The notes under the pieces: model-generated
Databases searched by the model: none
What the model was told of the DNA's origin: nothing
What the model saw: the letters and a program-made list of their open reading frames with translations, nothing else
Made by a program: the position numbers and the translations under genes
In this document: one piece after another, positions 19,243-26,558 of the stretch
Numbering within the stretch: position 1 is the stretch's first letter
How the letters are laid out: each line of letters begins with the position of its first letter
Assembly: GCA_963780715.1 (NCBI GenBank)
Contig: CAWADK010000027.1
Location: forward strand, 11,543-75,542
Source: JALORV01 sp963780715
GTDB lineage: Bacteria; Pseudomonadota; Gammaproteobacteria; Burkholderiales; Burkholderiaceae_F
DNA: 64,000 bases
Reading direction: 5' to 3'

Positions 19243-20375
19243 CCCACGCGCTCCGTCGCGATATTGTCGAAGTAGGCCCGCACCACGTTGTGATAGCGCG
19301 GGTCTTCGAGGAGAAACGCGTCGTGGCCATGCGGGGCGTCGATTTCGGCGTAGGCCACATCGCGCCCATTTTCGATCAACGCCTCGACGATCTCGCGCGA
19401 TCGCTCGGGCGGGAACCGCCAGTCGGTGCTGAAGCTCGCGAGCAGGAACTTGGCGGTGGCCGGCGCCAGTGCCTGCACGAGGTTGCCGCCCGTGTGTCTG
19501 GCCGGGTCGAAGTAGTCCAGCGCGCGCGTGATCAGCAGGTAGGTGTTGGCGTCGAAGTACTCCGAGAACTTGTCGCCCTGGTAACGCAGGTAGCTCTCGA
19601 CCTCGAACTCGACGTCGTAGTGGAACTGATAGTCGTCGGCGCGCATTGAGCGCCCGAACTTCTCGGCCATGTCAGCGCCCGAGAGGTACGTGATGTGGCC
19701 GATCATGCGCGCCACGCGCAGGCCGCGCTTCGGCACGACGCCGTGGGCGTAATAGTCGCCACCGTGAAAGTCCGGGTCCGAGCGGATCGCCGTACGGGCC
19801 ACTTCGTTGAACGCGATGTTCTGCGCCGAAAGCTTGGGCACCGATGCGATCGAAACACAGTGACGTATGCGCTGCGGAAATTGGATCGCCCACGACAGCG
19901 CCTGCATGCCGCCGAGCGATCCGCCCATGACGGCGGCCCACTTCTCAATGCCGAGGACATCGGCCACGCGTGCCTGTGCGCGCACCCAGTCTTCGACCGT
20001 GATGACCGGGAAGCGCGCGCCGTACGGCGTCCCGCGCGCCGGGTCGACCGACATCGGCCCGGTCGAGCCGAAGCAGGACCCGAGGTTGTTGACGCCGACG
20101 ACGAAGAAACGCTCGGTGTCGACCGGCTTGCCGGGGCCCACCATGTTGTCCCACCAGCCGACCTTGCCGGGGTCGTCGGCATACGTGCCGGCGACGTGAT
20201 GGGACGCATTGAGCGCATGGCAGATCAGCACGGCGTTGCTGCGCTCGGCGTTCAGCCGCCCATAGGTCTCGATCGCGAGTTCGTACGAGGCGATCGACGC
20301 GCCGCTCGTCAATTCGAGCGGGGCGTCGAACTTCATCACCTGCGGCGTGACGACACCTACTGAACGGCCACTCAC
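19239..20375 (-). CDS. metX: homoserine O-acetyltransferase/succinyltransferase MetX
   Basis: MetX acylates homoserine in the first committed step of methionine synthesis. The 378-aa product has the alpha/beta-hydrolase triad: nucleophile in MGGSLGGMQALSW, Asp in FSTDWRFPPERS and His in APHGHDAFLLED, plus GPMSVDPARGTPYG. The GTG at 20375 gives VSGRSVGVVTPQ, the normal N-terminus; the frame stays open upstream through the leader, which is non-coding. The acyl donor (acetyl or succinyl) cannot be settled by eye. Expression is probably controlled by the SAM-II-like leader and terminator just upstream. metW follows through two ATGA repeats. Confidence 0.95.
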   Translation of the reverse strand: MSGRSVGVVTPQVMKFDAPLELTSGASIASYELAIETYGRLNAERSNAVLICHALNASHHVAGTYADDPGKVGWWDNMVGPGKPVDTERFFVVGVNNLGSCFGSTGPMSVDPARGTPYGARFPVITVEDWVRAQARVADVLGIEKWAAVMGGSLGGMQALSWAIQFPQRIRHCVSIASVPKLSAQNIAFNEVARTAIRSDPDFHGGDYYAHGVVPKRGLRVARMIGHITYLSGADMAEKFGRSMRADDYQFHYDVEFEVESYLRYQGDKFSEYFDANTYLLITRALDYFDPARHTGGNLVQALAPATAKFLLASFSTDWRFPPERSREIVEALIENGRDVAYAEIDAPHGHDAFLLEDPRYHNVVRAYFDNIATERVG

Positions 20376-20403
20376 AGCGGGAACCTCGCCGGCGAAACTG
20401 AGA

Positions 20404-20438
20404 CAAAAAACCCGAGGGGCGCGACGCCGGCTCGGGTT
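20404..20438 (-). terminator. intrinsic terminator in the metX leader
   Basis: On the minus strand, AACCCGAG (20438-20431) pairs with CTCGGGTT (20416-20409), with a GC-rich 14-base loop, followed by a run of six Ts. It lies about 30 bases before the metX start and just after the SAM-II-like element, as expected of a riboswitch expression platform. Confidence 0.8.
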
Positions 20439-20454
20439 GGGGCAGCAAGGCTGC

Positions 20455-20527
20455 TTGACCTCTTTAGCGGTTTTCGGAGGAATTACTCCTCGCGCGCCCG
20501 CAAGCGAGTCGGCAAATCGGCGCAAGT
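20455..20527 (-). ncRNA. candidate SAM-II (SAM_alpha) riboswitch upstream of metX
   Basis: SAM-II is an H-type pseudoknot that binds S-adenosylmethionine and shuts off methionine genes. On the minus strand the leader has, in order, a P1 arm GCGCC, then GATTTGCC, GCTTGC, the P1 partner GGCGC and GCTAAAGAGG. These are the conserved L1 (GAUUU), the CC and UUGC pseudoknot partners and the 3' GCUAAA.AGG of the class. An extra hairpin (GAGGA/TCCTC) is inserted in the long loop. A promoter ends exactly where the element starts and a terminator follows before metX. I saw this by motif only; a covariance search was not possible. Confidence 0.7.
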
Positions 20528-20532
20528 CAGGC

Positions 20533-20561
20533 AGGCTAGAGAACTGCTTCCAGACTGTCAA
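20533..20561 (-). promoter_or_regulatory. predicted sigma-70 promoter for metX
   Basis: TTGACA (20561-20556) and TAGCCT (20538-20533) are 17 bases apart on the minus strand. The -35 is perfect and the -10 is weak. The implied start near 20526 coincides with the first base of the SAM-II-like element. Confidence 0.55.
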
Positions 20562-20664
20562 ACGGCCGCCTTGGGTGAGAGGCTTAAACTAACCCTACGG
20601 ATCGTCACCCGGTCGCGCTTGACCGGGATCCGACGCGTGTCCGGCGAGAGAAAAGGAACAAATT

Positions 20665-21216
20665 GTGAAATTGATCAAATGGCTGGCAACGGCCGCAACA
20701 GTGACGGCGTTTGGCCTGTCAACTGCGATGGCGGCCGACAAGGCGAAGCAGGATGAAGTGCTGAAGTCCACGTCGGCTGCCATGGCAGCTTTCTATGCGA
20801 AGGAGCCGAGCCTCAAGGCCAAGGTCGAGCAGGCCCCGGGCTATGCCGTGTTCTCCACGTTCGGCATGAGCTTCCTCATCGGCGGTGCGGGCGGCAAGGG
20901 TGTCGTCCACGACAACGCGACCAAGAAGAACACGTTCATGGACTTAGCCGAGGTTAGCGCTGGACTGCAGCTTAGCGCCGCCGAAACGCGCTACCTGTTC
21001 ATCTTCAAGGACAAGGCCAGCATGCAGCAGTTCATCGATAGCGGGTGGGATGCCACCGGCAATGTCTCTGCGGGCGCCGGTGCCGGCACCAAGGCCGCGA
21101 GCACCAGCCTCGGCACCTTTTCGGGCGGCAACTTGTACCGGCTGACCAAGCAGGGCCTCGAAGCCAGCGTGGCTGCTTCGGGCATCAAGGTCTGGAAGGA
21201 CAAGGACCTGAACTAG
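20665..21216 (+). CDS. SYLF-domain (YSC84-like) lipid-binding exported protein
   Basis: The SYLF domain binds phosphoinositides in eukaryotes; bacterial members are exported proteins with no firm role. The 183-aa product has a signal peptide ending at TAMAA (residue about 23), a helical region, then APGYAVFSTFGMSFLIGGAG and GGKGVVHDN, the glycine-rich core of the family, and a C-terminal beta region ending IKVWKDKDLN. The start is GTG at 20665 with AAGGA eight bases upstream. It stands alone and is followed by a strong terminator. Confidence 0.85.
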   Translation: MKLIKWLATAATVTAFGLSTAMAADKAKQDEVLKSTSAAMAAFYAKEPSLKAKVEQAPGYAVFSTFGMSFLIGGAGGKGVVHDNATKKNTFMDLAEVSAGLQLSAAETRYLFIFKDKASMQQFIDSGWDATGNVSAGAGAGTKAASTSLGTFSGGNLYRLTKQGLEASVAASGIKVWKDKDLN

Positions 21217-21253
21217 GTCGCATCCGCCCAGCGAGGCGGTATCGCGAAGCCAA

Positions 21254-21280
21254 GGGCCCGGCATGTTCCGGGCCCTTTTA
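21254..21280 (+). terminator. intrinsic terminator after the SYLF gene
   Basis: GGGCCCGG (21254-21261) pairs perfectly with CCGGGCCC (21268-21275) across a six-base loop, followed by TTTTA. It lies between two convergent genes. Confidence 0.9.
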
Positions 21281-21283
21281 TAT

Positions 21284-23098
21284 TCAGCGCGCCTGGCTCG
21301 AGCCTGCCGCTACGGGAGGCTCGAACTGCAAGAACTGACGGATCTTCATCGGGTCCGACATCCGCAGCACACGGCCGGCAAAGCGGCCGGACTCCTTGGC
21401 GGACAGTTCAAAGAGCCTTTCCTTGACCGCGAGTATCTGGGACGGATGCATCGAGTACTGGCGCAGCCCCATGCCCAGCAGCAGTTCAGTCATCTCGAGG
21501 TCGCCGGCCAGTTCGCCGCACACGGAAACCGGCACGCGTGCCCTCGAGCCCGTCCGTATCGTCTGCGCGATCAGGCGCAGCACGGCCGGGTGTGTCTGGT
21601 CATACAGGTGAGCCACGGCGCTGTCGCTGCGATCGATCGCCAGCGTGTACTGGATCAGGTCGTTGGTGCCGATCGAGAGGAACTTGAGCCGCTGCACGAA
21701 CTCCGGCAGTGACAGGGCGGCGGCCGGAACTTCCACCATGCCGCCCAGCTGGATGCGGGCGTCGTACTTGAGCTTGCGTTCCTTGAGTTGCTCCTTCGCG
21801 CGCGCGACGAAGGCGGCCGCCTGTTCGATCTCATGCACATGCGCGAGCATCGGAATGAGGATGCGCACGGTGCCGACCTCGGACGCGCGCAATATCGCGC
21901 GCAGCTGCGTCGAGAAGAGCTCCGGGTACGCCAGGCAGTAGCGGATCGCACGCAGCCCCAACGCCGGGTTCGACTCCGGCCGCGGTGCGCCCCGTCCCAT
22001 GCCGAGTGTCTCGCGCGCGGCTTCGTTCAGCACCTTGTCGGCGCCGATGTCGAGCGTGCGGATGACGACCGGCTTGCCCTTCATCACCCGCGCCACCTTG
22101 GAATACGCCTCGAACTGCTCGTCCTCCGACGGCAGGTCGTCGCGGTCCATGAACAGAAACTCGGAACGGAATAGCCCGATGCCGTCGGCACCGGCCTCGA
22201 GTGCATCGCGTGCGTCCTTGGGCAATTCGATGTTGGCGAGCAGGTCGATCGGCACGCCGTCGCGGGTGCGCGCGAGCTTGCCCTTGAGCTTGCGCAGCTG
22301 GGCTCGATGTTCGGCCTGTGCGCGCAGCCGGCGCCGGAATTCCTGCAGTTCGTCTTCGGAAGGGTTGACGACGACGAGGTCGGCATCGGCATCGATCACG
22401 ACGAGATCGCCCTCCTCGATCACGTCGCGCGCGCGCGCCGCGCCGACGATCGCCGGCAGCCCCAGGCTGCGCGCCATGATCGCCGTATGCGATGTCGGCC
22501 CGCCCAACTCGGTCACGAAGCCGGCGAGATCGACATCGGCGCGCTCTCTCAGGTGCAGCATGTCGGCGGGTGCGAGGTCGCGCGCCACCAGCACGAGCCG
22601 TTCTCCCGCGGCCAGCTTCTTCGGCAATGCGACGCGTCCCGGCGTTCCTTCGGCGAGCGCGTTGAGCACCCGCTCGACCACCTGGCGCACATCGGTCGAA
22701 CGCTCGCGCAGGTACTCGTCGTCGATGGCTTCGAACTGCCGGCAGACTTCTTCCAGCTGGATCGTCAACGCCCACTCGGCATTGATGAGCCGCGACCGGA
22801 TCAGGTCGCGCGGCGCCTCGGACAGCAGGGCGTCGTCCAGGATCAACCGGTGCAGGTCGAGGAATGCACGGATCTCGGTCGGCGCATCCTGTGCGATGCC
22901 GAGCTTCAGCCCATCGAGTTCATCGCGCACGGCCGCAAAGGCGCGGGTCAGCCTTGCAATTTCGTGCAGGACATCGCGCCGCTCGATCGTGACTTGCCGC
23001 ACCTCGAGCTCGGACTGGGCAAGCAGATGCGCATGGCCAACGGCGATCCCGCGTGCCACGCCACTGCCGGTCAGTGTTTCCCGCGCGCGCTCACTCAT
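21284..23098 (-). CDS. ptsI: phosphoenolpyruvate-protein phosphotransferase (enzyme I)
   Basis: Enzyme I takes phosphate from PEP and passes it to HPr. The 604-aa product has an N-terminal phosphohistidine domain (active His in GGPTSHTAIMARSLG), the PEP-binding TIM barrel (FRSEFLFMDRDDLPSE, IRTLDIGADKVL, ALGLRAIRYC, GTNDLIQYTLAIDRSD) and the Cys in SVCGELAGD. The ATG at 23098 gives MSERARETLTG; an ATG six bases upstream is also possible and overlaps the ptsH stop. With EIIA and HPr but no EIIB/EIIC nearby it suggests a regulatory PTS, as in many betaproteobacteria. Confidence 0.96.
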   Translation of the reverse strand: MSERARETLTGSGVARGIAVGHAHLLAQSELEVRQVTIERRDVLHEIARLTRAFAAVRDELDGLKLGIAQDAPTEIRAFLDLHRLILDDALLSEAPRDLIRSRLINAEWALTIQLEEVCRQFEAIDDEYLRERSTDVRQVVERVLNALAEGTPGRVALPKKLAAGERLVLVARDLAPADMLHLRERADVDLAGFVTELGGPTSHTAIMARSLGLPAIVGAARARDVIEEGDLVVIDADADLVVVNPSEDELQEFRRRLRAQAEHRAQLRKLKGKLARTRDGVPIDLLANIELPKDARDALEAGADGIGLFRSEFLFMDRDDLPSEDEQFEAYSKVARVMKGKPVVIRTLDIGADKVLNEAARETLGMGRGAPRPESNPALGLRAIRYCLAYPELFSTQLRAILRASEVGTVRILIPMLAHVHEIEQAAAFVARAKEQLKERKLKYDARIQLGGMVEVPAAALSLPEFVQRLKFLSIGTNDLIQYTLAIDRSDSAVAHLYDQTHPAVLRLIAQTIRTGSRARVPVSVCGELAGDLEMTELLLGMGLRQYSMHPSQILAVKERLFELSAKESGRFAGRVLRMSDPMKIRQFLQFEPPVAAGSSQAR

Positions 23099-23100
23099 GT

Positions 23101-23370
23101 TCATTCGATCTCGCCAAATCCGCTGGCGATCAGGTCCCCCAGTGCATCGATCACCTGCGCCTCGTCCGGCCCGTCGGCTTCGACCGTGAGCACGCTGCCC
23201 TGCCCGGCTGCCAGCATCATGACGCCCATGATCGACTTCGCATTGACCCGGCGTCCGTTCTTGGAAATCCACACTTCCGAGGAGAAACGACTTGCCACCT
23301 GGGTGATCTGCGCCGAGGGCCGCGCGTGCAGTCCGAGCTTATTGCTGATGGTGAAGTCTTTGGTAATCAT
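23101..23370 (-). CDS. ptsH: phosphocarrier protein HPr
   Basis: HPr relays phosphate from enzyme I to EIIA. The 89-aa product has the phosphorylated His in LGLHARPSAQ (residue 15) and the regulatory Ser region KSIMGVMMLAA (Ser46 region), as expected when HPr kinase is present. It overlaps the 3' end of the EIIA gene by 32 bases in another frame and abuts ptsI, so the three genes are probably coupled. Confidence 0.96.
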   Translation of the reverse strand: MITKDFTISNKLGLHARPSAQITQVASRFSSEVWISKNGRRVNAKSIMGVMMLAAGQGSVLTVEADGPDEAQVIDALGDLIASGFGEIE

Positions 23371-23803
23371 TCCCCTGCGGGTTGTACCCCTGGTTCTGCA
23401 CCGGCGTTCCGGTAACCTGCACCATGCCTTGCTGGCCTCCGGCGAGCGCCTTCTCCGCCAGCTCGCCGAGTGAGCTGCCGCGATAGCACACGGCGCGCAG
23501 CAGCATCGGGAGGTTGACCCCCGCCACCACCGAGACGCGCCCTGGCACGTTGAGCCGGGCTGCCAGGTTGCCCGGCGTGGCACCGAACGCGTCGGTCAGC
23601 ACGAGCACACCGGCGCCGCTGTCCACCTCGGCAACGAGTGCGGTGGCCCGCAGGAACAACGCCTCGACGTCCGCGCCTGGCTCGACATCGAGCACCCGCA
23701 GGTTCGCTTTCGCGAGTCCGGGCTCGCAGGTATAGACGTGCTCGACGCAGTGCTCGAGCGCGCTGGCCAGCGGAGCATGGGCAATGATGACGATGCCGGT
23801 CAT
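23339..23803 (-). CDS. PTS EIIA component, mannose family
   Basis: The 154-aa product is a lone EIIA of the mannose superfamily: IVIIAHAPLASAL carries the phosphorylated His9, followed by VLVLTDAFGATPGNLAARL. No EIIB, EIIC or EIID gene lies nearby, so it probably has a regulatory role (phosphate state of HPr/EIIA) rather than in sugar uptake. It is the first of EIIA-HPr-EI and overlaps ptsH by 32 bases. Confidence 0.9.
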   Translation of the reverse strand: MTGIVIIAHAPLASALEHCVEHVYTCEPGLAKANLRVLDVEPGADVEALFLRATALVAEVDSGAGVLVLTDAFGATPGNLAARLNVPGRVSVVAGVNLPMLLRAVCYRGSSLGELAEKALAGGQQGMVQVTGTPVQNQGYNPQGNDYQRLHHQQ

Positions 23804-23815
23804 AAGGATTCAGGA

Positions 23816-23854
23816 CTCGCGTACGCGACCCTTCGGGTCGCACGTGCGCTCGTC
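23816..23854 (+). repeat. REP-like palindromic repeat, copy 3
   Basis: Contains CGCGTACGCGACCC, TTCG and GGGTCGCACGTGCGCTCG-type arms; same family as 633-670 and 784-820. It lies between gshB and the EIIA gene, followed by a second GC-rich stem-loop (about 23868-23900), and so sits inside the presumed gshA-gshB-EIIA-HPr-EI transcript. Confidence 0.6.
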
Positions 23855-23951
23855 CTGCTCGGGTTAGGCGCCCGCCCTTCGGGCGGCCGGGCAGGCGGGC
23901 GCAGTTCAACGGCACGCTTACGGTCGATCGCACGCATCAGGCGATCTTCGC

Positions 23952-24896
23952 TCATCCGGCACGCTCCAGTGCATCAATAAACAGGCCCGCGACATTGCAG
24001 CCGGTCTGTTCCGCAATCTCGACGAAGCAGGTGGGGCTGGTGACGTTGATCTCGGTGAGGTGGTCGCCGATGACGTCGAGGCCGAGCAGGCGCAGGCCGC
24101 GCGGCAGGAGGGCCTGTCCTACGACGCGCGCGATCTCGCGATCGCGTGGACTGAGCGCTTGCGCGCGCCCGGTGCCGCCGGCGGCCAGGTTGCCGCGCGT
24201 CTCGCCGGCCTTCGGGATGCGCGCGAGGCAGTACGGCACCGGTTCGCCATCGATGACGAGCACACGCTTGTCGCCGTCACGGATCGCGGAAATGAACTTC
24301 TGCGCCATGGCCGTCCGCGTGCCGTGCGCGGTCACGGTCTCCAGGATCGAGCCCGCGTTCGGATCGCCGGGCTGCAGGCGAAACACGCCCGCCCCGCCCA
24401 TGCCGTCCAGCGGCTTGACGACGATGTCTCCGTGATCCGCCCAGAAGGCACGGATCCGATCGGCCTCGCGCGTCACCAGGGTCGGCACCGTGAACTGGGG
24501 GAACTCGAGGATCGCGAGCTTCTCGTTGTGGTCGCGCAGCGCCCGGGCATCGTTGACGACGCGCGCTCCGAGCGCCGCCGCGCGCGACAGCAGCAGTGTC
24601 GCGTTTAGGAACTCGACGTCGAACGGCGGGTCCTTGCGCATCAGCACCGCATCGAACCCCGCCACCGCATGGTCCGAAGCTCCGAGGTCGTCGTACCACG
24701 CCGCGTTGTCAGGCGACACGCGCAGCTCGTGGGCGTGCGCCGTCACGGCGCTTTCGGTCGCCGCGAGCTCGGCGGGCGTGGCGGCGAACACGCGGTGTCC
24801 GCGACCGGCCGCCTCGCGCATCATCGCCACGCTCGAGTCCTTGTAAGCCTTGAGCTCGTCCAGAGGATCGACGATGAATAACAGCGACAGGGCCAT
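23952..24896 (-). CDS. gshB: glutathione synthetase
   Basis: GshB adds glycine to gamma-glutamylcysteine with ATP. The 314-aa product is family length with the ATP-grasp features: FIVDPLDELKAYKDSSVAMM at the N-terminus, MRKDPPFDVEFL, KPLDGMGGAGVFRL, and the metal-binding end GLDVIGDHLTEINVTSPTC. It lies 29 bases after gshA on the same strand. Confidence 0.96.
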   Translation of the reverse strand: MALSLLFIVDPLDELKAYKDSSVAMMREAAGRGHRVFAATPAELAATESAVTAHAHELRVSPDNAAWYDDLGASDHAVAGFDAVLMRKDPPFDVEFLNATLLLSRAAALGARVVNDARALRDHNEKLAILEFPQFTVPTLVTREADRIRAFWADHGDIVVKPLDGMGGAGVFRLQPGDPNAGSILETVTAHGTRTAMAQKFISAIRDGDKRVLVIDGEPVPYCLARIPKAGETRGNLAAGGTGRAQALSPRDREIARVVGQALLPRGLRLLGLDVIGDHLTEINVTSPTCFVEIAEQTGCNVAGLFIDALERAG

Positions 24897-24925
24897 GCGA
24901 GGTGGAAAGCTCTCGTCGCCCGGTG

Positions 24926-26263
24926 TCAGCCGGCGATCGCGGCGGCGACCGGGGCCGATGGCGCCGAGGCCACGCGATGCTCCGTGCGCTCGAGCTCGAC
25001 CGCGGCCGCCAGCAGCGCCAGGCGCGCAATGACGCCGTAGGCGTAGAAGCGGTTCGCCGCGCTCTCCACCGCCGTCTCGTTGCAGTCCGGAAGGTTGCAG
25101 CTGCCGGCAAAGGCGAGCGGCACGAAGTGCATGCCCGGAGCGTTGAGGTTCTCGTCGCGCGCGCGTTCCGTGTGCACGCGATAGAACCCACCGACGACAT
25201 AGCGATCGATCATGTAGACGACCGGCTCAGCGACGGCGTTGTCGACCAGTTCGATCGTCGGCACCCCTTCCTGGATGATGACCTCGCTGACCTCCAGGCC
25301 TTCCTTGACCACCGACATCTTGTTGCGCTGCTTGCGGTTCAGCCCCCGCACTTCCGACGCATCCTTGACCGTCATGACGCCCATGCCATAGGTGCCGGCA
25401 TCGGCCTTGACGACGACGTAGGGCGTGTCCTCGATCCCGTGCTCGCGATACTTCTCGCGCATCTTGCCCAGCACGAAGTCGATATTGCTGGCCAGGCACT
25501 CCTCACCGGCGCGCTCGTGGAAGTTGACCTCTCCGCAGCGTCCGAACGCAGGGTTGATGAGCCAGGGATCGATGTCGACCAGTTGCGCGAACTCGGCCGC
25601 GATGACGTCGTAGGCCGCAAAGTGGTTCGACTTGCGCCGGATGGCCCAGCCCGCCTGCAGCGGCGGGACCAGCACCTGGTCGTCGAGGTCGCGCAGGATC
25701 GGCGGAATGCCGGCCGACAGATCGTTGTTGAGAAGCACCGCGCAGGGCGTGAAGCCGGCCAGTCCCACCTTGCCGCCTTCGCGCACCAGCGGTTCGAGCA
25801 TCAGCGTTTCGCCGGTCGGCAGCTCGATACGCGTTGGCTCCCGGACTTCTTCCGAGAGGGAACCGATGCGCACCTCGAGACCGGTCTGCCGCAGGATGCG
25901 CTGCAGGCGCGCAACATTGGCCAGGTAAAAGAGGTTGCGGGTATGGCGCTCGGGCACCAGCACGAGATTGCGGGCATCCGGGCACAGGCGCTCGATAGCG
26001 GACTGCGCGGCCTGAACGGCACTCGGCAGCATGTCCTCCGAGAGGTTGTTAAACCCACCCGGGAACAGATTCATGTCCACCGGCGCCAGCTTGTAGCCGG
26101 CGTTGCGCAGGTCGACCGAGCCATAGAACGGTGGCGTGTGGTCCTGCCACTGCAGTCGGAACCAGCGCTCGATCGCCGGCATTTCATCGACGATCTTCTG
26201 CTCGAGCGCCAGCAGGGGGCCGGTGTTGGCCGTGGCCAGGCGGGGAATTGCAGGATGCGACAC
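24926..26263 (-). CDS. gshA: glutamate-cysteine ligase (proteobacterial type)
   Basis: This enzyme makes gamma-glutamylcysteine, the first step of glutathione synthesis. The 445-aa product belongs to the ATP-grasp-like ligase class found in beta- and some gammaproteobacteria, not the E. coli GshA class. Recognisable stretches are FYGSVDLRNAGYKLAPVDMN, FPGGFNNLS, VVKADAGTYGMGVMTV and FGRCGEVNFHERAGEECLA. It is first of gshA-gshB and probably co-transcribed with the PTS genes. A terminator for the amt operon lies just upstream. Confidence 0.93.
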   Translation of the reverse strand: MSHPAIPRLATANTGPLLALEQKIVDEMPAIERWFRLQWQDHTPPFYGSVDLRNAGYKLAPVDMNLFPGGFNNLSEDMLPSAVQAAQSAIERLCPDARNLVLVPERHTRNLFYLANVARLQRILRQTGLEVRIGSLSEEVREPTRIELPTGETLMLEPLVREGGKVGLAGFTPCAVLLNNDLSAGIPPILRDLDDQVLVPPLQAGWAIRRKSNHFAAYDVIAAEFAQLVDIDPWLINPAFGRCGEVNFHERAGEECLASNIDFVLGKMREKYREHGIEDTPYVVVKADAGTYGMGVMTVKDASEVRGLNRKQRNKMSVVKEGLEVSEVIIQEGVPTIELVDNAVAEPVVYMIDRYVVGGFYRVHTERARDENLNAPGMHFVPLAFAGSCNLPDCNETAVESAANRFYAYGVIARLALLAAAVELERTEHRVASAPSAPVAAAIAG

Positions 26264-26400
26264 GGCGGGCTCGCCTTAGTGCGGCAATCGGTTCGACCGC
26301 CGCACAAGATCCATGGGACGGGCAGTGTACCGCTGCCGATCTGCCCCGCCGCCCGCGGGTCAACCCCATGGCGACGGGTCGCGCCGCACCGATTCTGTGC

Positions 26401-26427
26401 AAAAAAACGGGCACCGATAGGTGCCCG
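26401..26427 (-). terminator. intrinsic terminator downstream of amt
   Basis: On the minus strand CGGGCACC pairs with GGTGCCCG across a four-base loop and is followed by seven Ts (26407-26401). It lies about 130 bases after the amt stop. Two or three more GC-rich stems without T-runs occupy 26440-26550, so the 295-base gap between gshA and amt holds terminator structure and no gene. Confidence 0.88.
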
Positions 26428-26558
26428 TGAAAGTTCGCCACGGTAGGGCCGCGGGAGCGGCCCGGCGAGCTAGGGAGACACAACCTTCAATCCCACCGTG
26501 CCCTTTCCGGGTGGCACGGCAGGTCCCCGGGAGTCGCCTCCCGGGGAAACAAACATGA

